Source of the DNA: Azorinus chamasolen
Taxonomy: Eukaryota > Mollusca > Bivalvia > Cardiida > Solecurtidae
Length of the DNA stretch: 64,000 nt
Assembly (NCBI GenBank): GCA_963576725.1
Contig: OY755241.1
Coordinates: forward strand, 2,170,001 to 2,234,000
Direction of reading: 5' to 3'
The notes below the pieces were generated by a model. That model did no database searches. It was not told the DNA's origin and saw only the letters and a program-made list of their open reading frames with translations. Positions 28,195 through 39,996 of the stretch are shown here, in pieces. Position 1 is the stretch's first letter, and each line of letters opens with the position of its first letter. A program made the translations under genes and the position numbers.

Positions 28195-28420
28195 CCCATT
28201 CCTCCATAGGCTATTTCTAGACCCAACCTCTTTGAATAAATCTACCGAAAAGGAGCATTAACTAGAGGAAAGGAAATTTTTTAGAATTTTGTAGTTTGAA
28301 ACCATTGTGATAAATAGAGCATTTGCTCCTATAGGAGCAAATGCTCTATTTATCACAATGGTTTCATCAGGTGATTTTTACAGAGGCGTAGAAAGGCGTA
28401 TTTATGGAGGAAAGGGTTAA
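28191..28420 (+). repeat. TTAA-C element (third of three sharing TTAA)
   Basis: TTAACCCATTCCTCCATAGG to ATGGAGGAAAGGGTTAA with a perfect hairpin GAGCATTTGCTCCTATAGGA. Confidence 0.92.
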
Positions 28421-28469
28421 AGATCTACATGATAGTGTAAAAAAATCTGGGTTTTGATGTTTGGTAACT

Positions 28470-28653
28470 ATAAGCTGATTTTTCAAACAGACTATTCAAA
28501 AATCCAAACAGGTCAAGCTTACCATGGATATTCAGGGATGTTTTAAAATGAAACATGATAAATAGTGCAGACCCTGATGTGAACCTCTCTCATCTGGCTC
28601 TACACTGTTTGCAAAGGACATTAGTGACTTGTTCCCTGCACAGAAAGTGTTAA
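28470..28653 (+). repeat. TTAA-E element
   Basis: ACAGACTATTCAAAAATCCA, GTCAAGCTTACCATGGATAT, core AATAGTGCAGACCCTGATG / GGCTCTACACTGTTTGC, right end AGTGACTTGTTCCCTGCACA to GTGTTAA. Paralogous to 54159-54375. Confidence 0.78.
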
Positions 28654-29384
28654 AAAGATTCCCAATTACTGTAACAACAAGTTTGTAGCAGAAGACAGTT
28701 TTGAACGAGACTACATTTAATTTAATGGCGAAGATATTCAAATCAGGTAACCCAATCATATATATAAGATGAGTAAATGTAGAGGGGTAGGTCCTGGTAG
28801 CATGGGAAAGTTCCTCCTGTTGCCCCGCGGTAGGTCACATTCGACCTTGTATATCAGTTTTAAAATTCCAAGCATAAAGCAGTGCATGAGAAAATTATAC
28901 AATAAAATGCAAACTAACTGTGGTCTATAAAAAATTGTCTTCAGCTTAAAATTGTCAAAATACATTTTATTCAATTTCTTTTTCAAAATACTGTGTCCAA
29001 TGGTTTAGTAATATTGAGGATCTCGTCTGGATCCAAATTCACTGATGTTTGCAAAATTTATTGCAAATTTATCAATAGTTGGGAAAAAAACATATCTTAC
29101 GGTACACCCTGGCTAAAAAGACTCTCACTAGCAGAAACTAAGTAACTTTCTACATAAGTTCTCAAAATTAAATATTATCCTTTCAACTACATGATAAACA
29201 TTTGAAATAGCTAGGATCCTGATGTGATACAAGCTCGTCTACATAACTGTTTTCTGCAGTTATTGCAAATTTGTCAGTAGCAACTTAAAGGTTAATCTGC
29301 CGAATATTTAAAACTGACTCCTCCTCTTCTGAATATTAATTATACAAAACATTGTATTAAAATTCATCACCCACGGAAATTATG

Positions 29385-29496
29385 TTTATAACAGACAGTG
29401 CAGACCCAGATCAAAGGGCACCTTCAGGATCCCTTTGATCTGGGTCTACACTGTTTGCAAAGGTCTTGTATACTCCCAGCCCCACTTAAGGGTTAA
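29385..29496 (+). repeat. TTAA-E type core hairpin
   Basis: ACAGTGCAGACCCAGATCAA with complement around CACCTTCAGGATCC; ends GGGTTAA. Confidence 0.75.
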
Positions 29497-29847
29497 AGTA
29501 TGCAGTTTTTTAAACGATGTGCATCTGAATTAATTAAACCCCTGTCCTGCCATAAAGAATACGCCTGTCGAAACTCTGACCTGTTTTAATTTTTACTTGC
29601 TTCCAATTTATTGAAGCTTTGGAGAAAGTTTTGTCCAAGTGTCAAACAGCTCACTTGGCATCTCATCTGGATCCAAGCTGTTAGTAAATGGCTATCAGGT
29701 CAAATGACTGTCAGGATAAGTATTCACTTTGAAACGTGTAGTCAACATCTTTTAATCACAGACTTAACACTGAATTTGCAAAACAAATCTGCAGTCACTA
29801 GAGCTGTAGACCATCTACTGGTAAGTAAAATATATTTTATATTTCTG

Positions 29848-29942
29848 TGCCAAACCCTATCTTTCTGCTATGCATTAGAATCACATCTCCAAAGCTTTTC
29901 TAACGAGCAGCAGCAAGATAGAGTTTGGTGGAGATTTTTACA
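29848..29942. repeat. HP-9 hairpin element
   Basis: CCAAACCCTATCTTTCTGCT pairs with AGCAGCAAGATAGAGTTTGG. Confidence 0.7.
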
Positions 29943-30022
29943 GATCATTACACATCTTAAATACTGCTCTGAGTCAATATGTACATTTTAGCTAATTTAT
30001 TCTCAAACGGTAAAGTATTTAA

Positions 30023-30205
30023 AGTAAAACCCCGTCTACAGTGACTCTCCAAAAAATAGTCTGGGGGTTTAAGACAGGCCAAAACTTGTGAAGAAAGCTT
30101 TTAGAAGCTTTCTGCATTACTTTCATCCTGCATTAAGCTGCCACGAGTCTCCAAGATCAATATTTATACTAAATTCCACGTCCAGTTTAGAGGGTTTTTA
30201 CTGTA
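30023..30205. repeat. TA-1 element
   Basis: AGTAAAACCCCGTCTACAGT to AGAGGGTTTTTACTG, TA at right border; GAAAGCTTTTAGAAGCTTTC apex. Confidence 0.82.
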
Positions 30206-30428
30206 CACATTAGCAAACTATCATGAGTCTTTGATAACACCCCCTTTGACCGGCTTATTTATCCTGACATTACAATTGTATTAATCAACTTAATCTTCTA
30301 ATCCTTTAATCCAATGAATTATAATTCAACTTCTGGTAATCAGCCCTTACAGAAGTTTTAAATCTAGACATGCAGTGAGATTACATCTAGATCAGATATT
30401 TTTACAATTTACATCTAGATACGATACC

Positions 30429-30600
30429 TTTAACCCTTTACTCCATGAATATTCATGATAGAAAAATAATGAATATTAATTAAATTAATTGTTATAATAA
30501 CACATGGACACTGAAAGTTTTGGCCATGGCAGAAACTATGAATAATGTCTACATTATATCATAAGCAAACTGAGCAGACCCCGATCAGACGGCTCCTAAA
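30429..30600 (-). repeat. TTAA-B half element, cut at hairpin apex
   Basis: TTAACCCTTTACTCCATGAA through core AGACGGCTCCTAAAC, then unrelated DNA. Confidence 0.8.
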
Positions 30601-30885
30601 CTTTTACCGTGCTTTGTTGTTTCCCAAAGAAAGGAAAGATTAATTAAAGTCTGTATAAAATTGATGCAGACAACATCATGAACAGTAAACTGTAACTATT
30701 GTGAAACTGCAAACCATTTTCCCATGACCGAGACTTTTCTTATTGTGATTCACTAGATAGATATCTCAAGGGTCTCTGACGTACCATCGAAACTTTAACG
30801 AACACTTAATGCGATAAATACAAGTATTAATAATTATTAATACTCTAATGCAAAACTTGCTTTCACCAATAAGCTTTAACTCTTT

Positions 30886-31057
30886 GAATGCTAAGTACCA
30901 GGTAACTGCTCTCTGCAAACAGAACAGTCTCATAGAATTGAGCTTCCATACCTCTTCAAAATTACAATCAGAGTGATATACAGATTGGATCCTGATCAGA
31001 CTTGGCATTTAATCTGGATCCAAACAGTTTGCATTTGCAACTAGCATGCAAAGGGTT
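30886..31057. repeat. HP-8 hairpin element with TTAA ends
   Basis: TTAACTCTTTGAATGCTA left end, arms GATTGGATCCTGATCAGA / ATCTGGATCCAAACAG, right end ATGCAAAGGGTTAA. Confidence 0.75.
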
Positions 31058-31590
31058 AAAACGTCTTTAATTTAAAGTCAACTGTTACACCCCGAGGGAC
31101 TCAGCAGATGTTCACGAGACTTCACCAGGTCAAAACATTTATCAGTATAATCAGTCACAAAATCCTTTCAGTATGTTTATAAATCAGATTGTTTCTGGTA
31201 TTATAGAAATTATATATCAGATCTGATCATATATATATTTAGCCAAAGGCACGCTATACATACCGCAGTCAATACCGACTTAAAAAATGTTGAATAGCTT
31301 ATGATAAGACAAGGCAACTTTAACTTTCAGTTACATTTGACATTTTGTGATCACATCGCTTTGGCAAAACATATACATCCAAATGAAACTTCCAGAAGCT
31401 CAGTCTTATCAGGATCCAAACTAATGGAAAATTAGGAAAGAAATTTAAGAACTTTGATATTTAAGTAGTCAGTAATTATTTTTACAACAGGTATTTGCTG
31501 AGTATGCTAAAGGGGAGAGGGTTAGACACTGTGTCTACAAGGTTGCAAATCCATTCTATTCAAACCCAATTCACTTTTGTATTATATCTT
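31058..31590. other. Unique intronic DNA
   Basis: No recognised repeat or exon; short AT runs only. Confidence 0.5.
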
Positions 31591-31819
31591 TTAACCCTTT
31601 TCTTCATATACATGCCTTTTCACACATTTGCAAACAGAGTAGACCCAGATCAGATGGCTCCTATAGGAGCCATCTGATCAGGATCTGCTCGGTTTCCAAA
31701 TGGAAAATGATAGATCTGTTTCTTTACTTTCTAAAATGGCTACAATGTTCTTGTCCATGAATTTTCAGTAGGTACCGGTATTCAAATTTGAAATAAACAT
31801 AGAACAAGGAAAGGGTTAA
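31591..31819 (+). repeat. TTAA-A element
   Basis: TTAACCCTTTTCTTCATATA to AACAAGGAAAGGGTTAA; hairpin GATGGCTCCTATAGGAGCCA. Confidence 0.9.
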
Positions 31820-31896
31820 CCCACTTGAATGCCACAATTAATTCTGCAGCACACTTTTCTTCTTCAACAGTTTATGTTTTAACATTGTTTTTTTCT

Positions 31897-32148
31897 TTAA
31901 TCCTTTACTCCATGAATATTCATGTAAGAAATAATGACATCATGCATATTAATTACCTGTATTTTTACAATAACATATGAACACAGAAATATTTATCCAA
32001 GTCAGAAAGTGTAGATTCAGATCTTTATTATGTCATAAGCAAACAGAGCAGATCCTAATCAGAAGGCTCCTATATAGAAACCATCTGATCTGGGTCTTCT
32101 CTGTTTGCAAAGGTATAGAAAAGCTGATTTTAAGGAGTAAGGGGTTAA
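31897..32148 (-). repeat. TTAA-B element
   Basis: TTAATCCTTTACTCCATGAA to GGAGTAAGGGGTTAA; core GCAAACAGAGCAGATCC. Confidence 0.88.
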
Positions 32149-32189
32149 TTACTGAGAAAACTGAATACGAATAAAATCTAAATAGCTGG

Positions 32190-32555
32190 ATTTGTAATGG
32201 CAATATAAACAGCCAATTTTTTACCATGGCAGAAATTGCTGAATCAGATCTGTACTATCTATTAAATACGCCTTTCTGTAATGGTCACTTCTTGAAACCA
32301 TTGTGATAAACAAGAGCATTTGCTCCTATAGGAGCAAATGCTCTATTTATCACAATGGTTTCAATACTACACAATTCTAACATTTTCCTGTTCTCTAGTT
32401 AATGCTCCTTTTCGGTAGATTCATTCAAAGAGGTTGGGTCTAAAAATAGCCTATGGAGGAAAGGATTAAGCAAACAGAGCCGACTCGGATAAAACAGCTC
32501 CTATAGGAATCATCATTCTGATCTGGGTCAATTCTGTTGGCAAAGGAAAGGCATA
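32190..32555 (-). repeat. TTAA-B element with a nested TTAA-C element
   Basis: TTAA-B left part (CATGGCAGAAATTGCTGAAT) is interrupted at 32260-32470 by TTAA-C (hairpin AAGAGCATTTGCTCCTATAG, right end GGAAAGGATTAA) and resumes at GCAAACAGAGCCGACTCGGA. Confidence 0.82.
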
Positions 32556-32879
32556 GTCCTATATATTAGTCTGTAATGATTCATTCGATAATAGCAATGA
32601 CAATTTGAGACTTCAAAATGTCAATATCCTTCGATCTTTGCTATTGTGAACCACCAATATCAACATAAAACTTTTTACGATTAGCATTGGATGAAAATAA
32701 CAAGGAGGCACTTCATTCTACACACTCTTTGTAATTGCCATCATGCAAATATTGTTGTCTGCTTCAGTTTTCGTATCACAAATTTCTGCTATATATCCGA
32801 AGTGCCACACATTACAGATCCTGATGAAATGGTGAAATACTCAACATCTCTCTTGGGAGATGCAACCTACCTGTAAACA

Positions 32880-33078
32880 GAGGTCCAGATAAGATGAGCA
32901 AATTAAAAACATTTTAAAGAATAACTTCTTTATTTCTCCACATAACCCTCTGTTGTGACCACTCTTCAGAATCGGCTCTTCGAGACAATTCTAAAGAGTG
33001 GTAACAAACGACATAACAAATAGGGTTTGGTGGAGAAATGATAATTTTAGTATTTGAGTATGCATGTTTATCTGTAGC
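32880..33078. repeat. HP-6 hairpin element
   Basis: GTTGTGACCACTCTTCAGAA and complement around CGGCTCTTCGAGA; right flank TTTAGTATTTGAGTATGCA. A small insertion ACAAACGAC-like lies in one arm. Confidence 0.82.
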
Positions 33079-34033
33079 ACTGAATATTTATCATCTATAT
33101 ACTAAGATGCTGCATTTTCAATGTGGAATGACCTATCAAGTTTTTAACGATACTGGCCAATCAGTAACTTTCAAGGCTTTTCATTGCTAGAGGATTGCTG
33201 GTGACAAACAGTGCATATCCTGATCAGAGAGTTCCTCTATGTGCCCTCTGATCTGGGTCTACACTGTTTGCAAATGAAAGTGAACTAGTTTCCAGCATTC
33301 AAAAGGATTACAAACTTACAATTCTAGAGAAAAACACTCGCTTTTCTTCTGCACTATTCTTCACAAATTCACACAGCTTCCTGATAAGAATCGGTCCACG
33401 TGTCATGCCTTTGTGTGATTATCAATCGAAAACTTGTACCGAGGTAGAATCGGAAACAGAAGACACAAAAAAAGAATCGCAAATAAAATTTTGAAAGCGT
33501 GTGCTTCTTCAACGGACGTTTGAAAATGATAATTAGAAACTTTATCATATGATTACCAATTGTGAAGAAAGGTGTGAACAATTTGGATTCTGATGAGAGG
33601 TAGTTATTGTGAAACATATGAAGTTATCACAAAGATCAAGCAGTGTAGATTCTGATCACAAGTACCCTGTTTACTCAAAGTATTCACACACCCAATCTCC
33701 CATATCCACCTAGTACCCCAATTACTCCTATAGGAGCTGTCTGATTTGGGTCTACTCTGTTTGCAAGGGTATAGAAAGGCGTAATTATGGGGTAAATAGT
33801 TAAACTACATTGACCTAGTTGCAAATAGTGTAGACCCTATTTTAATGACTCCTCAGAAGCATTTTGATCTGGATCAGCACTATTTGCGTATATTTTTCTA
33901 TCTGTATACCTTATGTAAGTATGTTACAGGAATGTCAAGTGACATGCTTACAGATACATGGACTGACCAGCCTTTATGAGAAAAAAATTTTTTTGCCAGG
34001 AATAAAATTTTTACCTACAAATATACTTAGCCT

Positions 34034-34236
34034 TTAACCCTTATCCTGCAGTTTATGATGTAACCATCGTTTGCAAACAGCTTGTACCCAGACGAGTAAC
34101 TCGGTGTCTCATCAGGATCCAAGCTGTTTGACACTCTGTCTGTTGTTTCTTAAAACAATCGCAAGTAACTAAATCATGCTTTATCTCAGAGTTCAAGTAT
34201 ACTTTATATTTTTATTTTCAGCAGGATGTGGGTTAA
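34034..34236 (+). repeat. HP-8 hairpin element with TTAA ends
   Basis: TTAACCCTTATCCTGC to GCAGGATGTGGGTTAA; inner arms AACAGCTTGTACCCAGACGA / CAGGATCCAAGCTGTT. Shows that HP-8 is also of the TTAA class. Confidence 0.8.
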
Positions 34237-34532
34237 TTGAACTCACTAATAGAATGTTACACTCGAGTGTGGCGAGGTTACTACAACATAGTAATGTCAG
34301 GTAATGTTTGCGTCTGTCATTGTTTACAAACACGTTGATCAACGGTAATTGTCTACCTTGACAGAGTGGAGACAGCTACAACTGGAAATGCCTGTGTCCC
34401 TAGTACATCATAGCAACAAAAAGATGACAGAAGTGGCATCTTCCTGCATCCCAAAGCAGTATTAGAAAACTGAATGTTTTGATTTCATTAACAGCTTAAT
34501 CAACAATTAAAAACAAGTGTAATGCTGGACCA

Positions 34533-34762
34533 TTAACCCTTTCCTCCATAAATACGCCTTTCTTACGCCTCTGTAATAGTCACTAATTGAAACCATTGTG
34601 ATAAATAGAGCATTTGCTCCTATAGGAGCAAATGCTCTATTTATCACAATGGTTTCAAACTACAAAATTCTATTTTTTCCCATTTCTCTAGCTAATGCTC
34701 ATTTTCGGTAGATTTATTCAAAGAGGTTGGTTCTAAAAATAGCCTAGGAAGGAATGGGTTAA
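34533..34762 (-). repeat. TTAA-C element
   Basis: TTAACCCTTTCCTCCATAAA to GGAATGGGTTAA; perfect hairpin GCATTTGCTCCTATAGGAGC; 230 bp like 28191-28420. Confidence 0.92.
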
Positions 34763-35448
34763 TGCAGGATAAAAGTAATGCAGAAAGCTCTATGTTGTAC
34801 TGAGTGAACCCTTTTCTCCATAGATATGCTATTGCAAACAGAGTAGATCCAGATCAGACGGCTCCTGTTTATGACGGTTTACAAAGAAGACAAGTTTCTT
34901 TACTCTCTGTTAGATGTTTGTAAGGATCATTCAGTCTATGCATAGCACTAGCATAGACTTTAAACTCATGCCTATCATAACTAAATTTCAACTCATGAAA
35001 AAATATGCATAGGTCATGGGAAATGAAATCTACACCATACACTAAACATAAACAACACTCGGAGTAGCTTTGTAACAAGCGTAGGTGTTTGTGATATATT
35101 GGACAAATCGTATTACCTTTATTATCCACAACGATGGCCACTAACCATTGTTCCCCTACGTCAATATTTGACATGGTCAAGATTGCTCGGACAAACTGTG
35201 AATTTTTGTTCTTTTCGGTACCTTAGAATTTCACCATAAGCAAACATCACTTGTGAATTACTAATCTTTGTTAAACAAATGCGATCTAAATGACTGAAAA
35301 TTTGCAAGTCAACTGTGAAATCTTGCAATAAATAGCTTGACCCTGCACCTGTTAAATATTCATGTAAACATTACATGTATAATGACATCATGAATATTAA
35401 TTAGCAAAATGTTTATAAAGGAACATGAATGTAGAAATGTTTTGCTTC

Positions 35449-35577
35449 AACCCTTTCCCTCATATAAAAGCGTTTTCACGCATTTGCATTTACAGAGTAG
35501 ACCTAGATCAGACGGCTCCTATAGATATTCATAAGGTATTGAATTTTGTACTAAACATAGAACAAGGAAAGGGTTAA
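35449..35577 (+). repeat. TTAA-A element with internal deletion at the apex
   Basis: Left half intact to GACGGCTCCTATAG, then jumps to ATATTCATAAGGTATTGAA of the right end and GGAAAGGGTTAA: the second arm and adjoining body are missing. Confidence 0.85.
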
Positions 35578-35823
35578 CCCTTTCCCTCATATAAACGTGT
35601 ATTCACGCATTTGCAAACAGAGTAGACCCAGATCAGACGGCTCCTAGAGGAGCCGTCTGATAAGGGTCTGCTCTGTTTTCTAATAGAATTTGAAAGATCT
35701 GGGTCTTTAGTTTCTCAAATGGCTACATTATCCAACCTTCCGTATATCATTACATCTATTTTGTCCATGAATATTCAGTAGGTATTGAAATTTTAAATAA
35801 ACATAGAACAGGGAATGGGTTAA
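35574..35823 (+). repeat. TTAA-A element, full length 250 bp
   Basis: Shares TTAA with the previous deletion derivative; standard ends; hairpin GGCTCCTAGAGGAGCC; exactly 250 bp. Confidence 0.92.
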
Positions 35824-36263
35824 CTGAAACAGTGATATCAGATCTATATAATTCAAGACAATTCTAAAGAGTGATCACAACATAGGGTTTGGTGGAGAAA
35901 TAAAAGAGCTTTTCTTGAAAATGTTTTAATTTTCTCCTCCTATCTTTGCCTCAGACATCCAACATTCCAAGGGTTAGGCAGAACAGAGACTGTCCAAATA
36001 TCTAATGTTTTAACTGTTACAAAGTGATGATACGCTTTTCTCAACTTTCCCATGATATTAAACGCTGATAACATCTTGAAGAGAAATTGACAGTTCTTAA
36101 TTACCAAAGCGCGGTTGTAAAAGAAATTAAAACTCCAATGAAATTAAAGACCCAGTCATGCTTCACCAATGATTTCCTTCATACTTCTTTAAATTGCAAC
36201 ATGACGATTTATTCGATTTACCCAACAACTGTAAAGCAAGTAGACCCTACTTTTATTTACTGG

Positions 36264-36462
36264 TAACCATTTACTCCATGAATATTCATGTATGAAATAA
36301 TGACATCATGAATATCAATTACCTGAATTTGATCACAGGAATTTTTGGTCATGGCAGAAACTGACAACCCATATCTATATTATGTCATAAGCAAACAGAG
36401 TAGACCCTGATCGACCAGCTCTTAGCCGTCTGATCTCAGTCTTCTCTATTTGCATCACCATT
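36264..36462 (-). repeat. TTAA-B element, right end lost
   Basis: CATTTACTCCATGAATATTC start and core GCAAACAGAGTAGACCCTGA. Confidence 0.75.
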
Positions 36463-36484
36463 AAAGGGCCTGTTTGCAATGGCA

Positions 36485-36692
36485 TTAACCCATTCCCTCA
36501 AAGGCTATTTTTAGACCCAAGCTCTGAATAAATCTACCAAAAAGGAGCATTTACTAGAGAAAAGGAACATTTTAGAATTTTGTAGTTTGAAACCATTGTG
36601 ATAGGAGCAAATGCTCTATTTATCACAATGGTTTAAAAAAAAAAGACTTTTACAGAGGCGTCAAAAGGCGTCAATATACGGGAATGGGTTAA
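36485..36692 (+). repeat. TTAA-C element, first hairpin arm lost
   Basis: TTAACCCATTCCCTCAAAGG to GGGAATGGGTTAA; GATAGGAGCAAATGCTC shows one arm cut at the apex. Confidence 0.85.
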
Positions 36693-36887
36693 AAGGCTAA
36701 ATCTATATATCTATGCAGTTAAAATTGATTTCTGTAAGATTTATACTGAACATTCATGTAGGCCTATGATATAACCACTGTATGTTAGCTGAATTTTATT
36801 CCTGACATAAATATTCATGGAATAAAGTGATAAACATACTGTGACTGATGATTGAAGATAGATTTAAGTGATACTGCACCATAAGTC

Positions 36888-37316
36888 AGAGCAACAGATA
36901 AAGGTGCGTATTCAAATACTAAAATCGTCATTTCTCCATGTTGCAACCACTCTTCAGAATCGTCTCAGAGAGAATGACGATTCTAAAAAGTGGTCATAAC
37001 GTAGGGTTTAGTGGAGAAATAAAGGCATTATTCTTGAAAAATATTTTAACCCTTTCCTTCATATAAGCGCCTTTTCACGCATTTGCAAACAGAGAAGACC
37101 CAGATCAGACGGCTCCTATAGGAGCCGTCTGATCAGGGTGTTCTGTTTTTTCATAGAATTTGATAGATTTGTTTCTTTAGTTTCTAAAATGGCTACAATG
37201 TTCCACCTTCCATATTTCATTATAACTATTTTGTCCATGAATATTCAGTAGGTATTGAAATTTGAACTAAATATAGAACAGGGAAAGGGTAATTTATTTA
37301 TGCATTTTATCTGGGC
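36888..37316. repeat. HP-6 element containing a complete TTAA-A insertion
   Basis: HP-6 ends AGATAAAGGTGCGTATTC and TATGCATTTTATCTGGGCTT flank it. At 37046 the HP-6 word ATATTTTAA is followed by a whole TTAA-A element (37046-37292), after which HP-6 resumes. The matching empty site is at 48691-48720. Confidence 0.9.
37046..37292 (+). repeat. TTAA-A element nested in HP-6 (filled site)
   Basis: TTAACCCTTTCCTTCATATA to ACAGGGAAAGGG/TAA; the right TTAA has lost one T. Hairpin GGCTCCTATAGGAGCC. Confidence 0.9.
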
Positions 37317-37317
37317 T

Positions 37318-37780
37318 TCTGATAAGTGTCAAGTCTTTTGTTACTTTGGGAACAATGCCGTGTTCCAGTCACAACAACTGCTTCCTTGACATAAATCTAG
37401 GGAAAACGCATAAAAAAGCATGTGCATTTTTTATTTTTGGTCCCATAAAATCTTCCCAGTCCCCTTTCTTCCCAATCTTGCAGGTTTCCATGGCAACGTG
37501 ACCTATTAATATATACCGGAGCGTGGGTAAAACACAAGCTCGACACATGACATGTGGCAGTGCCAGAGTTAGAAGAAGTGTTTATTCAATCTGTCTCGAG
37601 TTTCAGTCTTTTCAACTGTTTCCATATGTTCTAAACAAGCCAAAATGCATGTCAGCATGCGAGGGAGCGTGGTACCAGCACACAGGTTAGCATGCGAAGG
37701 AGCGTGGTACCAGCACACAGGGCAAAGTTATGAGGCAGACACTCATGTGTAAATTTTATATAAGATTTACCGGTATTTCT
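37318..37780. other. Unique intronic DNA, locally GC-richer, with a 35-bp tandem duplicate
   Basis: Contains GTTTCCATGGCAAC at 37494-37507 (one base from an RFX X-box) and a duplicate GCATGCGAGGGAGCGTGG / GCATGCGAAGGAGCGTGG with 35-bp period (37655 and 37690). No exon seen. Confidence 0.5.
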
Positions 37781-37781
37781 T

Positions 37782-38016
37782 TACCCTTTACTCCATAAAT
37801 ACGCCTTTCTACGCCTTTTCAAGCAGAGAACACTTAAAGATCAGATGGCTCCAGTAGGGTCTGCTCTGTTTGCTTGTGAAATAATATACAATATAGATAT
37901 GACTTTACAGCTTTTGGTCTGGCCAAAATTTCCTGTGTTCATATACCATTAAAAAAATAATTCTAAGTAATGACATTGTTATTTCTTACATGAATATTCA
38001 TGGAGTAAATGGGTTA
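37782..38016 (+). repeat. TTAA-B element
   Basis: ACCCTTTACTCCATAAATAC to ATTCATGGAGTAAATGGGTTAA-type end; core partly eroded. Confidence 0.82.
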
Positions 38017-38092
38017 AGTTGAGGCACAATTCCGATACATTGAAGATGTTTCAATGAGTCTGTCCACAATGCATTGTACAGATCACCTTTGG

Positions 38093-38342
38093 TTAACCCT
38101 TTCCCTGTTCTGTGTTTATTTCAAATTTCAATACCTACTGAATATTCATAGACAAAATGGTCATAATGAAATATGGGAGGTGGAATATTATAGCCATTTT
38201 AGAAAGTATAGAAACAGATCTATCAAATTCCATTAGCAAACAGAGCAGACCCTGATCAGACGGCTCCTATAGGGGCCGTCTGATCTGGGTCTACTCTGTT
38301 TGCAGATGCGTGAAAATGCGTTTATATGAGGGAAAGGGTTAA
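38093..38342 (-). repeat. TTAA-A element, full length 250 bp
   Basis: TTAA borders, ends CCCTTTCCCTGTT / AGGGAAAGGG, hairpin GGCTCCTATAGGGGCC; exactly 250 bp. Confidence 0.92.
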
Positions 38343-38433
38343 TGTTTGACCCTTTGAAGTTCAAGATTCCACAATACTTCTTATGTCTCACCATGGTGAT
38401 GAACCTAACACATCTTTAGTATACAATAAAGCT

Positions 38434-38581
38434 GTTAACCTTTTACTCAAGAGATGCCTTTTGTCATCTTTGCAATCACAGCAGACCCAGATCAGATGGC
38501 TCCTACAAGAATCGTCTGATCCTGGTCTACTCTGTTTGCAAAGGTGACAAAAGGCATCATAAGTCATGGAGTAAAGGGTTA
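38434..38581. repeat. Short, fully palindromic TTAA element (148 bp)
   Basis: Both halves pair over most of the length: TTTACTCAAGAGATGCCTTT with AAAGGCATCATAAGTCATGG region, TTTGCAATCACAGCAGACCC with GGTCTACTCTGTTTGCAAA. TTAA at both ends. Probably a minimal derivative. Confidence 0.85.
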
Positions 38582-39441
38582 AAAAGCAGGTGGTTGCTTT
38601 ATGTAAGACAAAAGTAATACAGAAGTGTGTCCTCCCTTACGGTACCACCTACCATAATGACCCAGAATTAAAACTGGTTTCTGATGGTTGCTTAATTAAG
38701 AAAGGTTTTAACGTAAATGTAAATAATTGTGGCTCCACTACTCTCTGTTTGCCACCTGATGGTTCGATCACAATAATCAGCGAGATAAGATGGCTGATGT
38801 TAGTATGACAAAGAGTCTCTTCCGACAATGACCCATATTTACATCTCACAAATGCCTAAAGGGTGCGTTCTTATTCAACCATGTAATAATGCTTTGAAAT
38901 GTGGGGAAATAAGTGTAATGATGTTTCTAAACAGTGTAGATCCAGATGTAGGAGCCCTCTGATCAGGTTCTGCACTGTTTGTCATTCAAAATCCTTTTTC
39001 AAATTATACCCTCTCATACCTAATGGATCTTACCGTTAAACAATGACGGACCATTCCACTTTGTAGAGTCAGTAGTCAAAGGATTAACGAGACAAACTTG
39101 AAATAACTATTGCCAAGCAACGGTTTGGAACCCAATGACTAGCAGTAGTTATTTCATCTATAGTATAAAAACAGACTGACACTCTCAGTGAGGTTTTGAA
39201 AATACTCTTTGAGAATTGAATATGACATTTTTGAAGACGACAATTGCATAGGGTGTTGCCCATCTACTGTTACTCTCTGTAAAAGCCCTAGGACAGACCC
39301 ATGGGGTATTATCGGAAATTTCATAACAATCCCCTTTCAAGCTTGAACTCTGAAAGCTTATAATTAAACATGTCTTCTCCTTGAAAAGGAACAGGTACCA
39401 TTTTGACGATAATCATCACCTTCCCCTCGCAGTCTATACTT
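38582..39441. other. Mostly unique intronic DNA
   Basis: Holds only a degraded TA-1 fragment (38583-38625, GCAGGTGGTTGCTTTATG) and a TTAA-E type core (38925-38982). No exon seen. Confidence 0.5.
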
Positions 39442-39615
39442 AACGCTTTAGCTGATCAATATTCATGTAAGAAAATAACGACATCATGAATATTTATTAG
39501 CTGAACTTTCATAATGGCATATAATTATACACAAGATGTTTTGGTATTGGTAGGCACTGTAAATTCAGATCTATGTAATTCCATAAGCAAACAGAGCAGA
39601 CCCTAATCAGACGGA
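39442..39615 (-). repeat. TTAA-B half element, cut near the apex
   Basis: ATATTCATGTAAGAAAATAA through GCAAACAGAGCAGACCCTAA and CAGACGG, then unrelated DNA. Confidence 0.78.
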
Positions 39616-39792
39616 AAATGGCAGGGTGAATTCACAGTGAACAAAACAGAGCGTACAAATGTAAGAGCCTTCCATCTTGAGATAAATAAAACTCGTACAT
39701 TTCTCAGTGTTGTCTTTGTTATGTTATGATTTCAACTATTCAGCTTTCAATTGCTGTGACCTTACTTGAACAAAAAACTTGTGCACCATATA

Positions 39793-39996
39793 TAGTAAAA
39801 CCTCTCTAAACCGGACGTTAAATTTAGTGTAAATATCTATCTTGGAGACAGGTGGCAGCTTAATGCAGGGTAAAAGTCATGCAGAAAGCTCCTCTAGGAG
39901 CTTTCTGCATGACTTTCACCCTGCATTAAGCAGCCACCTGCCTAATTGTATCTGAAATCTTATCTACTAGAATTCCGGTTTAGAGAGGTTTCACTG
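39793..39996. repeat. TA-1 element
   Basis: TAGTAAAACCTCTCTAAACC to GGTTTAGAGAGGTTTCACTG; hairpin AAAGCTCCTCTAGGAGCTTT. Confidence 0.88.

Noticed and set aside
28800..28860. GC-rich patch tested as a small Notch exon
   Set aside because: The minus-strand frames are open for a short way but show no EGF cysteine pattern; function unclear.
34869..35180. Minus-strand 103-codon open frame
   Set aside because: Composition and motifs match no family I know; begins within a truncated TTAA-B element; likely chance.
38590..38849. Overlapping open frames on both strands
   Set aside because: They overlie a degraded TA-1 fragment and unique AT-rich DNA; no domain similarity.
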